Assembly: GCF_025725665.1 (NCBI RefSeq)
Contig: NZ_CP107009.1
Coordinates: 1,736,001 to 1,800,000, forward strand
Source of the DNA: Halomonas sp. LR3S48
GTDB taxonomy: Bacteria > Pseudomonadota > Gammaproteobacteria > Pseudomonadales > Halomonadaceae
Length of the DNA stretch: 64,000 nucleotides
Direction of reading: 5' to 3'
The stretch's first letter is position 1. Each line of letters opens with the position of its first letter. The notes beneath the pieces are model-generated. The model did not search any database. It was not told the origin of the DNA and saw only the letters and a list, made by a program, of their open reading frames with translations. A program made the position numbers and the translations under genes. Shown here in pieces: positions 54,150 to 64,000 of this stretch.

Positions 54150-55154
54150 ATGCTGCGTTTGGTGAAGGTTATTGTGGTGCTGGTCATCGTGGCAGGCGTA
54201 GCGGCATTCGCCGGCTATCGTTACTGGGAGAGCCGGCTCGAGGCTCCCATCGCGGTGGAGGAGGACACCCTCTACGAAGTGCCGCGGGGTGCGGGTTACA
54301 ACCGTGTAGTCGCCGACCTGGCAGCACGCGGCGTGATCAAGGAAGAGTGGGCGTTTCGCCTGTTGACGCGGATCGAACCCGAAGCGATTCCGCAGCTGCG
54401 CACCGGCGAGTACATGCTCGAGCCGGGCATGAGCGGGCGCGAAATGCTCGAATTGCTCGGCAGCGACAAGGTCGTCACCTATCCGCTGACCATCCCCGAA
54501 GGCTGGAGCTTCCGCCAGATGCGCGCCCGTCTCGATGCCGCGCCCAAGCTCGAAAGCCGTACCGCGGACCTCAGCGACGAAGAGGTCATGGCGCTGCTGG
54601 AGCGCGAGGGACGCCATCCTGAGGGCTGGTTCTTCCCCGACACCTATCGCTACCACAAGGGCATGAGCGACCTTGATATCCTGCGCCAGGCGCTTGCGCG
54701 CATGGAGCAGGTGCTGGACGAGGTCTGGGAGGCGCGTAGCGACGACCTGCCCATCGAGACGCCCTACGAGGCGCTGATCATGGCCTCGCTGATCGAGCGT
54801 GAGACCGGCGCGCCCGAGGAGCGTCGCGAAATCGCCGGTGTCTTCAAGCGCCGCCTGGAGCGCGGTATGCGCCTGCAGACCGACCCTACCGTGATCTATG
54901 GGATGGGCGAGCGCTACGAAGGACGCATCACTCGCGCCGACCTGCAGGAATCGACCCCGTACAATACCTATACCATCGATGGCATGCCGCCGACGCCCAT
55001 CGCCATGCCGGGGCGCGCCTCGCTCGAGGCCGCCGTCGATCCGCTGCCCGGTGAGACCCTCTACTTCGTCTCGCGGGGCGACGGTACGCACCATTTCTCA
55101 CGTACGCTGCGCGAACACAACAATGCCGTGAACCGCTACATCCGCAACCGTTGA
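54150..55154 (+). CDS. mltG: Endolytic murein transglycosylase MltG
   Basis: Inner-membrane-anchored lytic transglycosylase of 334 residues that cuts nascent peptidoglycan. N-terminal TM helix (VKVIVVLVIVAGVAAFAGY), LysM-like region, and YceG domain with catalytic Glu216 in MASLIERETG (E218 in E. coli), GMRLQTDPTVIYG, STPYNTY, and YFVSRGDGTHHFS. Confidence 0.96.
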   Translation: MLRLVKVIVVLVIVAGVAAFAGYRYWESRLEAPIAVEEDTLYEVPRGAGYNRVVADLAARGVIKEEWAFRLLTRIEPEAIPQLRTGEYMLEPGMSGREMLELLGSDKVVTYPLTIPEGWSFRQMRARLDAAPKLESRTADLSDEEVMALLEREGRHPEGWFFPDTYRYHKGMSDLDILRQALARMEQVLDEVWEARSDDLPIETPYEALIMASLIERETGAPEERREIAGVFKRRLERGMRLQTDPTVIYGMGERYEGRITRADLQESTPYNTYTIDGMPPTPIAMPGRASLEAAVDPLPGETLYFVSRGDGTHHFSRTLREHNNAVNRYIRNR

Positions 55155-56824
<1,670 letters not shown>

Positions 56825-56848
56825 GGCACGAACAAGGGAGAAGAACCC

Positions 56849-57184
56849 ATGGCACCGCAAAAGGCCTTGTCTCTGACGATACAGGACGAGCAGACTTTGC
56901 TCTCCGCCTACATGCCGCTGCTGGAGCGGGGCGGCATCTTCGTGCCCACTCGCGAGCGCTACGAGCTGGGCCAGGAAGTCTACCTGCTGCTGACCCTGCC
57001 CGGCGAGAGCGAGCGGGTGCCGGTGACCGGCCAGGTCGTCTGGGTCTCGCCCGATGGCGTGGCGGGGCGGCGGGTGCCGGGTATCGGCATCCATTTCAGT
57101 CCCGAGGACCATACCGTGCGGGATCGCATCGAAACCCTGCTGGCCGGCCAACTGGACAAGGGCGCCCCGACCTATACCCTGTGA
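56849..57184 (+). CDS. PilZ domain protein (non-c-di-GMP-binding type)
   Basis: PilZ-domain protein of 111 residues, placed between holB and tatD like Pseudomonas PilZ (PA2960), a type IV pilus factor. It has GGIFVPTRERYELGQEV and the beta-barrel core but lacks the c-di-GMP residues RxxxR and DxSxxG, as that protein does. Start ATG 56849 with AAGGGAGAAG. Confidence 0.92.
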   Translation: MAPQKALSLTIQDEQTLLSAYMPLLERGGIFVPTRERYELGQEVYLLLTLPGESERVPVTGQVVWVSPDGVAGRRVPGIGIHFSPEDHTVRDRIETLLAGQLDKGAPTYTL

Positions 57185-57231
57185 GCGAAAAGCCGCGCCA
57201 TACCGCATTCACCTGACGAGTTTCTCTCTGC

Positions 57232-58077
57232 ATGTTTGTCGATTCGCACTGCCACCTCGACCGCCTCGATCCTGCCAGCCACGACGGCAGTCTCGCCGTC
57301 ACCCTGGAGGCGGCTCGGGCCCGCGACGTACGCCAGTTCCTGGCCATTGCGGTCACGCTCGAGGACGTGCCGAGCCTGGCCGGGATCGCCCGAGATCACG
57401 CCGACGTGGCGATCTCGGCCGGCGTGCATCCGATGCAACTGCTGGAGAGCGAGCCCGATATCGAAACCATCAAGGAGACGGCGGAGCGCTTCGGTGCCGT
57501 GGCCATCGGCGAGTGCGGCCTGGACTATCATTATCTCGACAAGACGCCCGAGCGCGTGCCGTCGCGGGAGGTACAGCGAGAGCGCTTCCGTCGTCAGTTG
57601 GTCGTCGCCACCGAGCTCGAACTGCCGGTGATCGTGCATACCCGCGATGCCCGCGAGGACACCCTGGCGCTGATTCGCGAGCACAGCGACCCGGCCATCG
57701 GCGGGGTGCTGCACTGCTTCACCGAGGATCTGGAGATGGCGCGGGAAGCGGTTCGTCACGGTTTCTACATTTCGCTTTCCGGCATCGTCACTTTTCGTAA
57801 TGCCGAAAGCCTGCGCGAGGTGGCGCGCCGCGTGCCGCTCGACCGGCTGCTGATCGAGACCGACAGCCCCTATCTGGCGCCGGTACCGCATCGCGGCAAG
57901 CCCAACGAGCCGGCCTGGGTGGTGGAAGTGGCCCAGTGCATCGCCCAGGAGCGCGGCATCAGCATCGACGAGGTCGCCATGCAGACCACGGCCAACTTCT
58001 ATCGGTTGTTTCGCGGTGCCGCCCCGGAGGTGTCTGACGAGACCCGCGAGGTCCTGGCCCGGGCCGGCTTGGTGTAG
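57232..58077 (+). CDS. tatD: TatD family metal-dependent DNase
   Basis: Metal-dependent hydrolase (TIM barrel) of 281 residues of the TatD/YcfH group. Metal ligands FVDSHCHLD at residues 2–10, IGECGLDYH, VIVHTRDA, GVLHCFTED, ETDSPYLAPVPHRGKPNEP. E. coli YcfH sits in the same place. Start ATG 57232. The ribosome site is weak. Confidence 0.93.
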   Translation: MFVDSHCHLDRLDPASHDGSLAVTLEAARARDVRQFLAIAVTLEDVPSLAGIARDHADVAISAGVHPMQLLESEPDIETIKETAERFGAVAIGECGLDYHYLDKTPERVPSREVQRERFRRQLVVATELELPVIVHTRDAREDTLALIREHSDPAIGGVLHCFTEDLEMAREAVRHGFYISLSGIVTFRNAESLREVARRVPLDRLLIETDSPYLAPVPHRGKPNEPAWVVEVAQCIAQERGISIDEVAMQTTANFYRLFRGAAPEVSDETREVLARAGLV

Positions 58078-58109
58078 CCAGGAGAGAAAGTCATGTCGAA
58101 GGGGCAAGC

Positions 58110-58667
58110 ATGAACCTGGACCCACTGCTCAATCATGTCGATGCCGATGGCACCATCCCGCCTGTCGACCGCTGGCAGCCGACCCAGGCCGGCGAGATGG
58201 ACCTGGAAATCGTCGCTGACGGCCGCTGGTTCCACGCAGGCAGCGAGATGACGCGTCCCCGCCTGGTAAGGCTGCTCTCGACGCTGCTGCGGCGTGAGCA
58301 TGACGGACACTACTACCTGGTCACTCCGGTAGAGAAGCAGCGCATCCGCGTGGTGGACCGGCCCTTCGTCGTGGTCGACGCCGAGCACGACGAAGCTGCC
58401 GGCGACTGGTGGCTGACCACCCATGCCGGCGATCGCCTGCGGCTGGATGACGAGCATCGGCTGCAGCTGAGCACGACACCGGATGGCGTCCAGGTGCCCG
58501 AGGTGCCGGTGCGCTTCGGCCTCTCGGCCCGGTTGGGGCGCAACGTCTTCTACCGCCTGGTGGAGTGTGCCGAACAGCGCGAGGGGGGTGGCGGAGTGAT
58601 CGAGCTCGGCCTGACCAGCGCTGGCGTATGGCAGCCGCTGGGCGAGTTGCCGGCCGAGGCTTCGTGA
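58110..58667 (+). CDS. DUF1285 domain protein
   Basis: Protein of 185 residues, DUF1285 family, unknown function. Typical: EIVADGRWFHAGSEMTRPRLVRL, HYYLVTPVEKQRI, VVDRPFVV. Overlaps the helicase GTG start, so the two are co-translated. Confidence 0.88.
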   Translation: MNLDPLLNHVDADGTIPPVDRWQPTQAGEMDLEIVADGRWFHAGSEMTRPRLVRLLSTLLRREHDGHYYLVTPVEKQRIRVVDRPFVVVDAEHDEAAGDWWLTTHAGDRLRLDDEHRLQLSTTPDGVQVPEVPVRFGLSARLGRNVFYRLVECAEQREGGGGVIELGLTSAGVWQPLGELPAEAS

Positions 58668-60895
58668 GGCTGACCGAGGAACAGCGTGCCGTCGTCGAGC
58701 ACGGTGCCGGCCATGCCCGGGTAGCCGCCGTGGCAGGGGCCGGTAAGACCACCACTCTCGTTGCTCGCGTGCTGCATCTGCTCGAGCGGGGCGTACCGAC
58801 GAACCGGATCCTGGTACTGATGTTCAACCGCTCGGCGCGCGAGGACTTCCAGCGTCGGCTCGTCGAGATGGCGCCCACCGGCCAGCGCCTGCCGGACGTG
58901 CGTACCTTCCACTCGCTGGGGCATCGCCTGACCGCCAGCCTGACCCGCTGGGGGGCGTTGGCCCCGCGCCGGCTGATTGCCGCCGACTGGCAGGTGGAGC
59001 GGCTGCTACGCCAGGCGACCCTCGAGGTGCTGGAAGACGGCGACCGGCGAGAGCTGGCACTGGAGGCCGACACCCTGGAGGCGCTGGCACACTTCTGTGG
59101 CCTGGTGAAGGCCGAGATGCTACCGGCGGCCACGCTCCTGGAGCGGCTCGATTACGACGAGGGCAGCGAGCACTTCGCCGAGGCCTTCGAGCGCCTCGAG
59201 GCGCTGCTCGCAGAGCATGGCCTCATGACCTATTCCGACCTGCTCTATCGGCCCCTGCGCGCGCTGGAGGCGAATACCGGCTTGGTACGACGGGTCCAGG
59301 GCTATCTCGACCAGGCGATCGTCGATGAGTACCAGGACATCAACCAGGCCCAGCTACGCCTGCTGGCCTTGCTCGCCGGGCACGACGCCGACGTGATGGC
59401 GGTAGGGGATGCCAACCAGTGCATCTACGAGTGGCGCGGCGCCCATCCCGACACCATGCGCGAACATTTCACCGCGACCTTCGGCGCGGCGACCGATTAC
59501 CCGCTCTCCACCACCTTCCGCCACGGCCACTCGCTGGCATTGCTGGCCAACCATGCCATTGCCGCCAACCGGCGGCGGCCCGACCAGTTGTGCCTGGCCG
59601 CCCCCGGAAACCCACACACCGAGCTGGTTGTCGAGCAGGGGCGGACGGCACTGCTGGCGACACTTGATCGCTGGCAGCAGAGTGGCAGGTCGTTGAGCGA
59701 GGCCTGCCTGCTGGTACGCAGTTGGGCGCTGTCGGTACCCGTTCAACTGCAACTGCTGCAAGCCGGCATCCCGTTTCGCCTCACCCGCGAGGATCGCTTC
59801 GTCTTCCGTTTGCCGCTGGTGCAGGCTCTGGCCGGCTACCTGCGCCTGGCGCGCACCCCGGCCCTGCTGCACGATCCGACCCATCTCCTGCGCCTGTTCG
59901 AGCAGCCAACGCCGTTCGTCTCCCGTGAGCGTCTCGTCGCCCTGGTTCAGCGCCTGGCGGGAACGCAACGCTATCCCGAGCGGGACGATCCCCTGCTGGC
60001 CGGCCTCAAGCCCATGCAGCGTCGCAACCTCAAGCGGCGCTGGGCCCTGCTGTGCGAACTCCCTCGGCTAGGTGGCTGGGCACCGGCGCGGCTACTGGCG
60101 CACGTGGTCGAGTCTCTGGATGCCGAAAAGGTGCTCAAGCGAGCCGCCGCACGCCGCGAGAAAGGCGAAGAGGACGTGCGCCTGCTCGACGTGCTCGTCG
60201 AGCAGGCGGGGGAGACCCGTGATATTGACGCCTTCATCGAGCTGCTCGAACGCCCCGTCGAGAACCACGCCGAGGGACTTCAAATCACCACCGTGCATGG
60301 CGCCAAGGGACTGGAGTGGCCATTGGTGATCGTCTCAGGCGTCAACGAGGAGGACTTTCCCCACTACAGCCGCGACAACCCCTTGTCCCCCGCTCGCCTG
60401 GAAGAGGAGCGGCGGCTGTTCTATGTCGCCGTGACCCGCGCATGCGAGCACCTGTTGTTGCTGCACGACAGCGGCGATCATCGCCCCAGCCGCTTCCTTG
60501 CCGAGACGGCATGGGAGGATTGCCGCCAAGTCGCGGCTCGACTGTCGGACCCGAGTGAGGGCAATGCTTCCCTGATGGTGGCTGCGCCTGAGCTGGTCTC
60601 GCGCTATCTCGCCGGAGTAGGCCATGCTGGAGTAGCGCTGACGCGACGTGCGCCTGCGGTTGCCGAGCCGGGAGCGAGCTATGCAACGCAGCCCTATCAA
60701 CCCGGGCAGCGGCTGCGTCATGCGGTATTCGGTGAGGGCGAGGTCGTGGTGGTCGAAGGTGACCCCGCGGATCCGGTCATCGAAGTTAACTTCAAGCAGG
60801 CCGGACGGCGTCGTCTACTGGCCTGTCGGGCCCCCATCGAGCTGCTCACTTGCGAGGGGGCGGTCAAAATGCCTGCCCAAGGAGAACGCGTATGA
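58664..60895 (+). CDS. UvrD/Rep family superfamily I DNA helicase
   Basis: DNA helicase of 743 residues. Motifs: Q motif LTEEQRAVVEHG, Walker A VAGAGKTTTL, motif Ia, DEYQDINQAQ (II), GDANQCIYEWRGA (III), TVHGAKGLEWPLVIV (V), LFYVAVTRACEHL (VI). The C-terminus (YQPGQRLRHAVFGEGEVVVV, then VIEVNFKQAGRRRLL) is the Tudor-like tail of UvrD/PcrA. The GTG at 58664 overlaps the DUF1285 stop. Overlaps the sulfurtransferase gene by 4 bases. Not the main UvrD by context; likely a paralogue for repair or replication conflict. Confidence 0.9.
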   Translation: MRLTEEQRAVVEHGAGHARVAAVAGAGKTTTLVARVLHLLERGVPTNRILVLMFNRSAREDFQRRLVEMAPTGQRLPDVRTFHSLGHRLTASLTRWGALAPRRLIAADWQVERLLRQATLEVLEDGDRRELALEADTLEALAHFCGLVKAEMLPAATLLERLDYDEGSEHFAEAFERLEALLAEHGLMTYSDLLYRPLRALEANTGLVRRVQGYLDQAIVDEYQDINQAQLRLLALLAGHDADVMAVGDANQCIYEWRGAHPDTMREHFTATFGAATDYPLSTTFRHGHSLALLANHAIAANRRRPDQLCLAAPGNPHTELVVEQGRTALLATLDRWQQSGRSLSEACLLVRSWALSVPVQLQLLQAGIPFRLTREDRFVFRLPLVQALAGYLRLARTPALLHDPTHLLRLFEQPTPFVSRERLVALVQRLAGTQRYPERDDPLLAGLKPMQRRNLKRRWALLCELPRLGGWAPARLLAHVVESLDAEKVLKRAAARREKGEEDVRLLDVLVEQAGETRDIDAFIELLERPVENHAEGLQITTVHGAKGLEWPLVIVSGVNEEDFPHYSRDNPLSPARLEEERRLFYVAVTRACEHLLLLHDSGDHRPSRFLAETAWEDCRQVAARLSDPSEGNASLMVAAPELVSRYLAGVGHAGVALTRRAPAVAEPGASYATQPYQPGQRLRHAVFGEGEVVVVEGDPADPVIEVNFKQAGRRRLLACRAPIELLTCEGAVKMPAQGERV

Positions 60896-61713
60896 GTCGA
60901 GTACTGATCACGGCCAGCGAGCTGGCCGAGTCGCTGCAAGGGCAACTCCCCCCGAGAGTGCTCGATTGCCGTGCGCGACTGGGCGATCGCGATGCCGGGC
61001 TTCGCCTGTGGGAGGCCGGCCACGTGCCCGGTAGCCTGCATCTCGATCTCGATCGAGACCTGGCGACCGAACCCGGTCAGTGCGGCCGCCACCCGTTGCC
61101 GTCGTCCGGTGACTTTGCCGCCACGCTGCAGCGGCTCGGAATCTCGCCTACGGTCCCCGTGGTGGTACTGGACGACATGGGCGGCCAGCTGGCCGCAGCC
61201 CGGGCCTGGTGGATGCTGGCCGTCTGGGCGGGACATCCCGACGTCCGCGTACTCGACGGCGGGTTGCACGCCTGGCAGGAGGAGGGCGGTGAGCTGGTGC
61301 TGGGGCTGGAGCCGCTGCCCGAGCCGAGCCGCTGGCAGCCGACCTTCGATGGCAGGGCGTGCATGAGTGCGGACGACGTCTTCTCGGGGCGGGAACTCAA
61401 GCTCGATGCCCGCAGCGAGGAGCGCTTTCGCGGTGAAGCCGAGCCCATCGATGCGGTGGCTGGGCACATTCCCGGAGCGGTATGTCGCCCCAGTGCCGCC
61501 AACCTGACCGAAACGGGGCGTTTCAAGGCACCCGAGACGCTGGACGCCGAGCTCCCGCATGGTGAGGCCATCGTGGCCTACTGCGGCTCCGGCGTGACCG
61601 CCTGTCATAACATCCTGGCTTACGCCATTGCCGGTCGCCCCAAGCCTCGGCTCTATCCGGGGTCATGGAGCGAATGGATTCGCGACCCGTCGAGACCAGT
61701 GGCGCGTGGCTGA
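60892..61713 (+). CDS. Sulfurtransferase, 3-mercaptopyruvate type (tandem rhodanese)
   Basis: Two-rhodanese-domain sulfurtransferase of 273 residues. First domain inactive, second with catalytic Cys231 in AYCGSGVTACHN; CGSGVTA indicates the 3-mercaptopyruvate group (SseA) rather than thiosulfate. LDCRARLGDRDAGLRLWEAG and HIPGAV marks are present. Start ATG 60892 with AAGGAGAA, overlapping the helicase stop. Confidence 0.92.
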   Translation: MSRVLITASELAESLQGQLPPRVLDCRARLGDRDAGLRLWEAGHVPGSLHLDLDRDLATEPGQCGRHPLPSSGDFAATLQRLGISPTVPVVVLDDMGGQLAAARAWWMLAVWAGHPDVRVLDGGLHAWQEEGGELVLGLEPLPEPSRWQPTFDGRACMSADDVFSGRELKLDARSEERFRGEAEPIDAVAGHIPGAVCRPSAANLTETGRFKAPETLDAELPHGEAIVAYCGSGVTACHNILAYAIAGRPKPRLYPGSWSEWIRDPSRPVARG

Positions 61714-61776
61714 GTGAGCTAGGCTTTAAGCACCCGAAGGCGACCTTGGCGTTGTCCGGCGGGCTTCATGGAATGA

Positions 61777-62781
<1,005 letters not shown>

Positions 62782-62835
62782 GCGAAGGGCAGCGGGTCAG
62801 TTCTCCCGCAAAGTCCTGTGTCTCTCCTGCTGAAT

Positions 62836-62868
62836 GACGAAGGGCGTGCCAATGGCACGCCCTTCGTC
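62836..62868. terminator. Bidirectional terminator between WlbA gene and ETF-QO
   Basis: Perfect 15-bp stem GACGAAGGGCGTGCC/GGCACGCCCTTCGTC with an AAT loop, between the convergent genes; followed by TGTTTGG. Confidence 0.88.
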
Positions 62869-62880
62869 TGTTTGGCATCG

Positions 62881-64000
62881 TTACATGTTCGGGTAGTTGG
62901 GACCGCCGCCTCCCTCAGGAGCTACCCACCTGATGTTCTGCGCTGGATCCTTGATGTCGCAGGTCTTGCAGTGCACGCAGTTCTGGAAGTTGACCTGGAA
63001 GCGCGGCTTGCCGTCGTCGTCCTCGACCACCTCGTAGACCCCGGCCGGGCAGTAGCGCTGTGCCGGCTCGGCGTACTTCGGCAGGTTCTCGCGGATGGGA
63101 ATGTCCGGATCCAGCAGTTTCAGATGGCTCGGCTGATCCTCCTCGTGGTTGGTGTTCGACAGGAACACCGAGGAGAGCTTGTCGAAGGAGAGCTTGCCGT
63201 CGGGCTTGGGGTAGTCGATCTTCTCGAACTTGTCGGCCGGCTCGAGAGCGGCGTGGTCCGGCGTGGTGTCGTGCAGGTTGGGCAGCTTGCCACCGAGCAA
63301 CTGGTTGACGAAGTTGTAGGCGCCGCCGCCCACGGTGCCGTACTTGTGCAACGCCGGGCCGAAGCTGGCGGTCTCCTTGAGTTCGGCGTAGGCCCAGCTC
63401 GATTCCCACTTCGCGCTGAAGGCGGTCAGCTCCTGGCCGCCTTCGTCACCGCCGGCAAGTGCCTCGAATACCGCTTCGGCGGCTACCAGGCCCGACTTCA
63501 TGGCGGTGTGCAGGCCCTTGATCTTGGCGAAGTTGAGCGTGCCGGCATCGCAGCCGATCAACAGCCCGCCAGGGAAGGTCATCTTCGGCAGGCAGTTGAG
63601 GCCGCCCTTGGTGATGGCGCGTGCCCCGTAGGCCACGCGCTTACCGCCCTCGAGGTGCTTGGCCAGTACCGGGTGATGCTTCATGCGCTGGAACTCGTCG
63701 AAGGGCGAGAGCCAGGGGTTCTTGTAGGAGAGGTCCATGATCAGGCCGACCACCACCTGATGGTTCTCGGCGTGGTAGAGGAACCAGCCGCCATGGGTGT
63801 CCTTGGCCAGCGGCCAGCCCGAACCATGCAGTACCAGCCCCGGCTCGTGCTTCTCGGCGGGAATGTCCCACAGCTCCTTGAGGCCGATGCCGTAGTGCTG
63901 GGGATCCTTGCCCTCGTCGAGCTTGAAGCGCGAGATCAGCCCCTTGCCCAAGTGACCGCGGGCGCCCTCGGCGAACAGCGTGTACTTGGCGCGCAGCTCC
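62881..64000 (-). CDS. Electron-transfer flavoprotein:ubiquinone oxidoreductase (3' part, cut by window edge)
   Basis: Membrane-associated enzyme passing electrons from ETF (reduced by acyl-CoA dehydrogenases) to ubiquinone. The frame stays open to the right edge; residues encoded before the ATG at 63951 read LFAEGARGHLGKGLIS, so the gene continues. Visible: FAD-domain sequence, GLKELWDIP, ALAGGDEGG, and the 4Fe-4S motif CPAGVYEV plus NCVHCKTCDIKDP. Supports the aerobic acyl-CoA oxidation seen at 11–19 kb. Confidence 0.95.
   Translation of the reverse strand, partial: ELRAKYTLFAEGARGHLGKGLISRFKLDEGKDPQHYGIGLKELWDIPAEKHEPGLVLHGSGWPLAKDTHGGWFLYHAENHQVVVGLIMDLSYKNPWLSPFDEFQRMKHHPVLAKHLEGGKRVAYGARAITKGGLNCLPKMTFPGGLLIGCDAGTLNFAKIKGLHTAMKSGLVAAEAVFEALAGGDEGGQELTAFSAKWESSWAYAELKETASFGPALHKYGTVGGGAYNFVNQLLGGKLPNLHDTTPDHAALEPADKFEKIDYPKPDGKLSFDKLSSVFLSNTNHEEDQPSHLKLLDPDIPIRENLPKYAEPAQRYCPAGVYEVVEDDDGKPRFQVNFQNCVHCKTCDIKDPAQNIRWVAPEGGGGPNYPNM

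Overview
The window looks like a piece of core chromosome from a GC-rich, aerobic gammaproteobacterium. Gene order over about 29–58 kb (lolC/E-lolD, DUF2062, comEC, exbBD, lpxK, kdsB, murB, rne, rluC, maf, yceD-rpmF-plsX-fabD-fabG-acpP-fabF-pabC-mltG-tmk-holB-pilZ-tatD) and around secA (dciA/DUF721, secA, argJ, nudix-ThiE fusion) resembles the Pseudomonas/Oceanospirillales arrangement. Together with the protein sequences this suggests a Halomonas-like member of the Halomonadaceae. That placement is inferred from gene order and sequence feel, not from a database search. I see no insertion sequence, prophage, CRISPR array, tRNA or rRNA.

Layout. 0–2.9 kb: 3' part of the phosphate ABC transporter operon (pstC fragment, pstA, pstB). 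3–5.9 kb: a methyl-accepting chemotaxis protein convergent with an MFS transporter. 6–9.9 kb: an arsenic resistance cluster. It holds an ars-type GAPDH and ArsJ (arsenate detoxified as 1-arseno-3-phosphoglycerate), ArsR, and ACR3 on the opposite strand. Two matching ATATG-N6-CATAT palindromes lie upstream of gap and of ACR3. 10–11.4 kb: fetA-fetB (YbbL/YbbM-type exporter). 11.4–18.9 kb: acyl-CoA metabolism (thiolase, KstR2-like TetR regulator, AMP-dependent acyl-CoA ligase, HSD10-like dehydrogenase, OhrR-like MarR protein, large acyl-CoA dehydrogenase) with several operator-like palindromes, including a PsrA-type box. 18.9–21.2 kb: a lipoprotein hydrolase, a small winged-helix protein, an unrecognised 86-residue protein and DciA. 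21.2–26.8 kb: a possible SecM-like leader, secA, argJ and the nudix-ThiE fusion. 27–29 kb: aguA-aguB (agmatine to putrescine).

29–44 kb: envelope biogenesis genes (LolC/E-D, ExbBD, MsbA, LpxK, KdsB, MurB) plus ComEC, ending with RNase E, whose C-terminal half carries a long Pro/Lys/Glu/Ala tandem repeat. 44–58 kb: rluC, a HAD phosphatase, an S49 peptidase, maf, then the yceD-rpmF-plsX-fab operon through tatD; fabH is absent between plsX and fabD. 58–61.7 kb: DUF1285, a UvrD-like helicase with a Tudor-like tail, and a 3-mercaptopyruvate-type sulfurtransferase. 61.8–62.8 kb: a solitary WlbA/WbpB-type sugar dehydrogenase. 62.9 kb to the right edge: the C-terminal part of electron-transfer flavoprotein:ubiquinone oxidoreductase.

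Most of the window is ordinary housekeeping sequence. The parts that deserve attention are regulatory: the ArsR operator pair, the stacked TetR/PsrA sites in the acyl-CoA region, the near-leaderless yceD promoter, the long rne 5' region and the candidate secA leader peptide. I found no clearly new multi-gene system.
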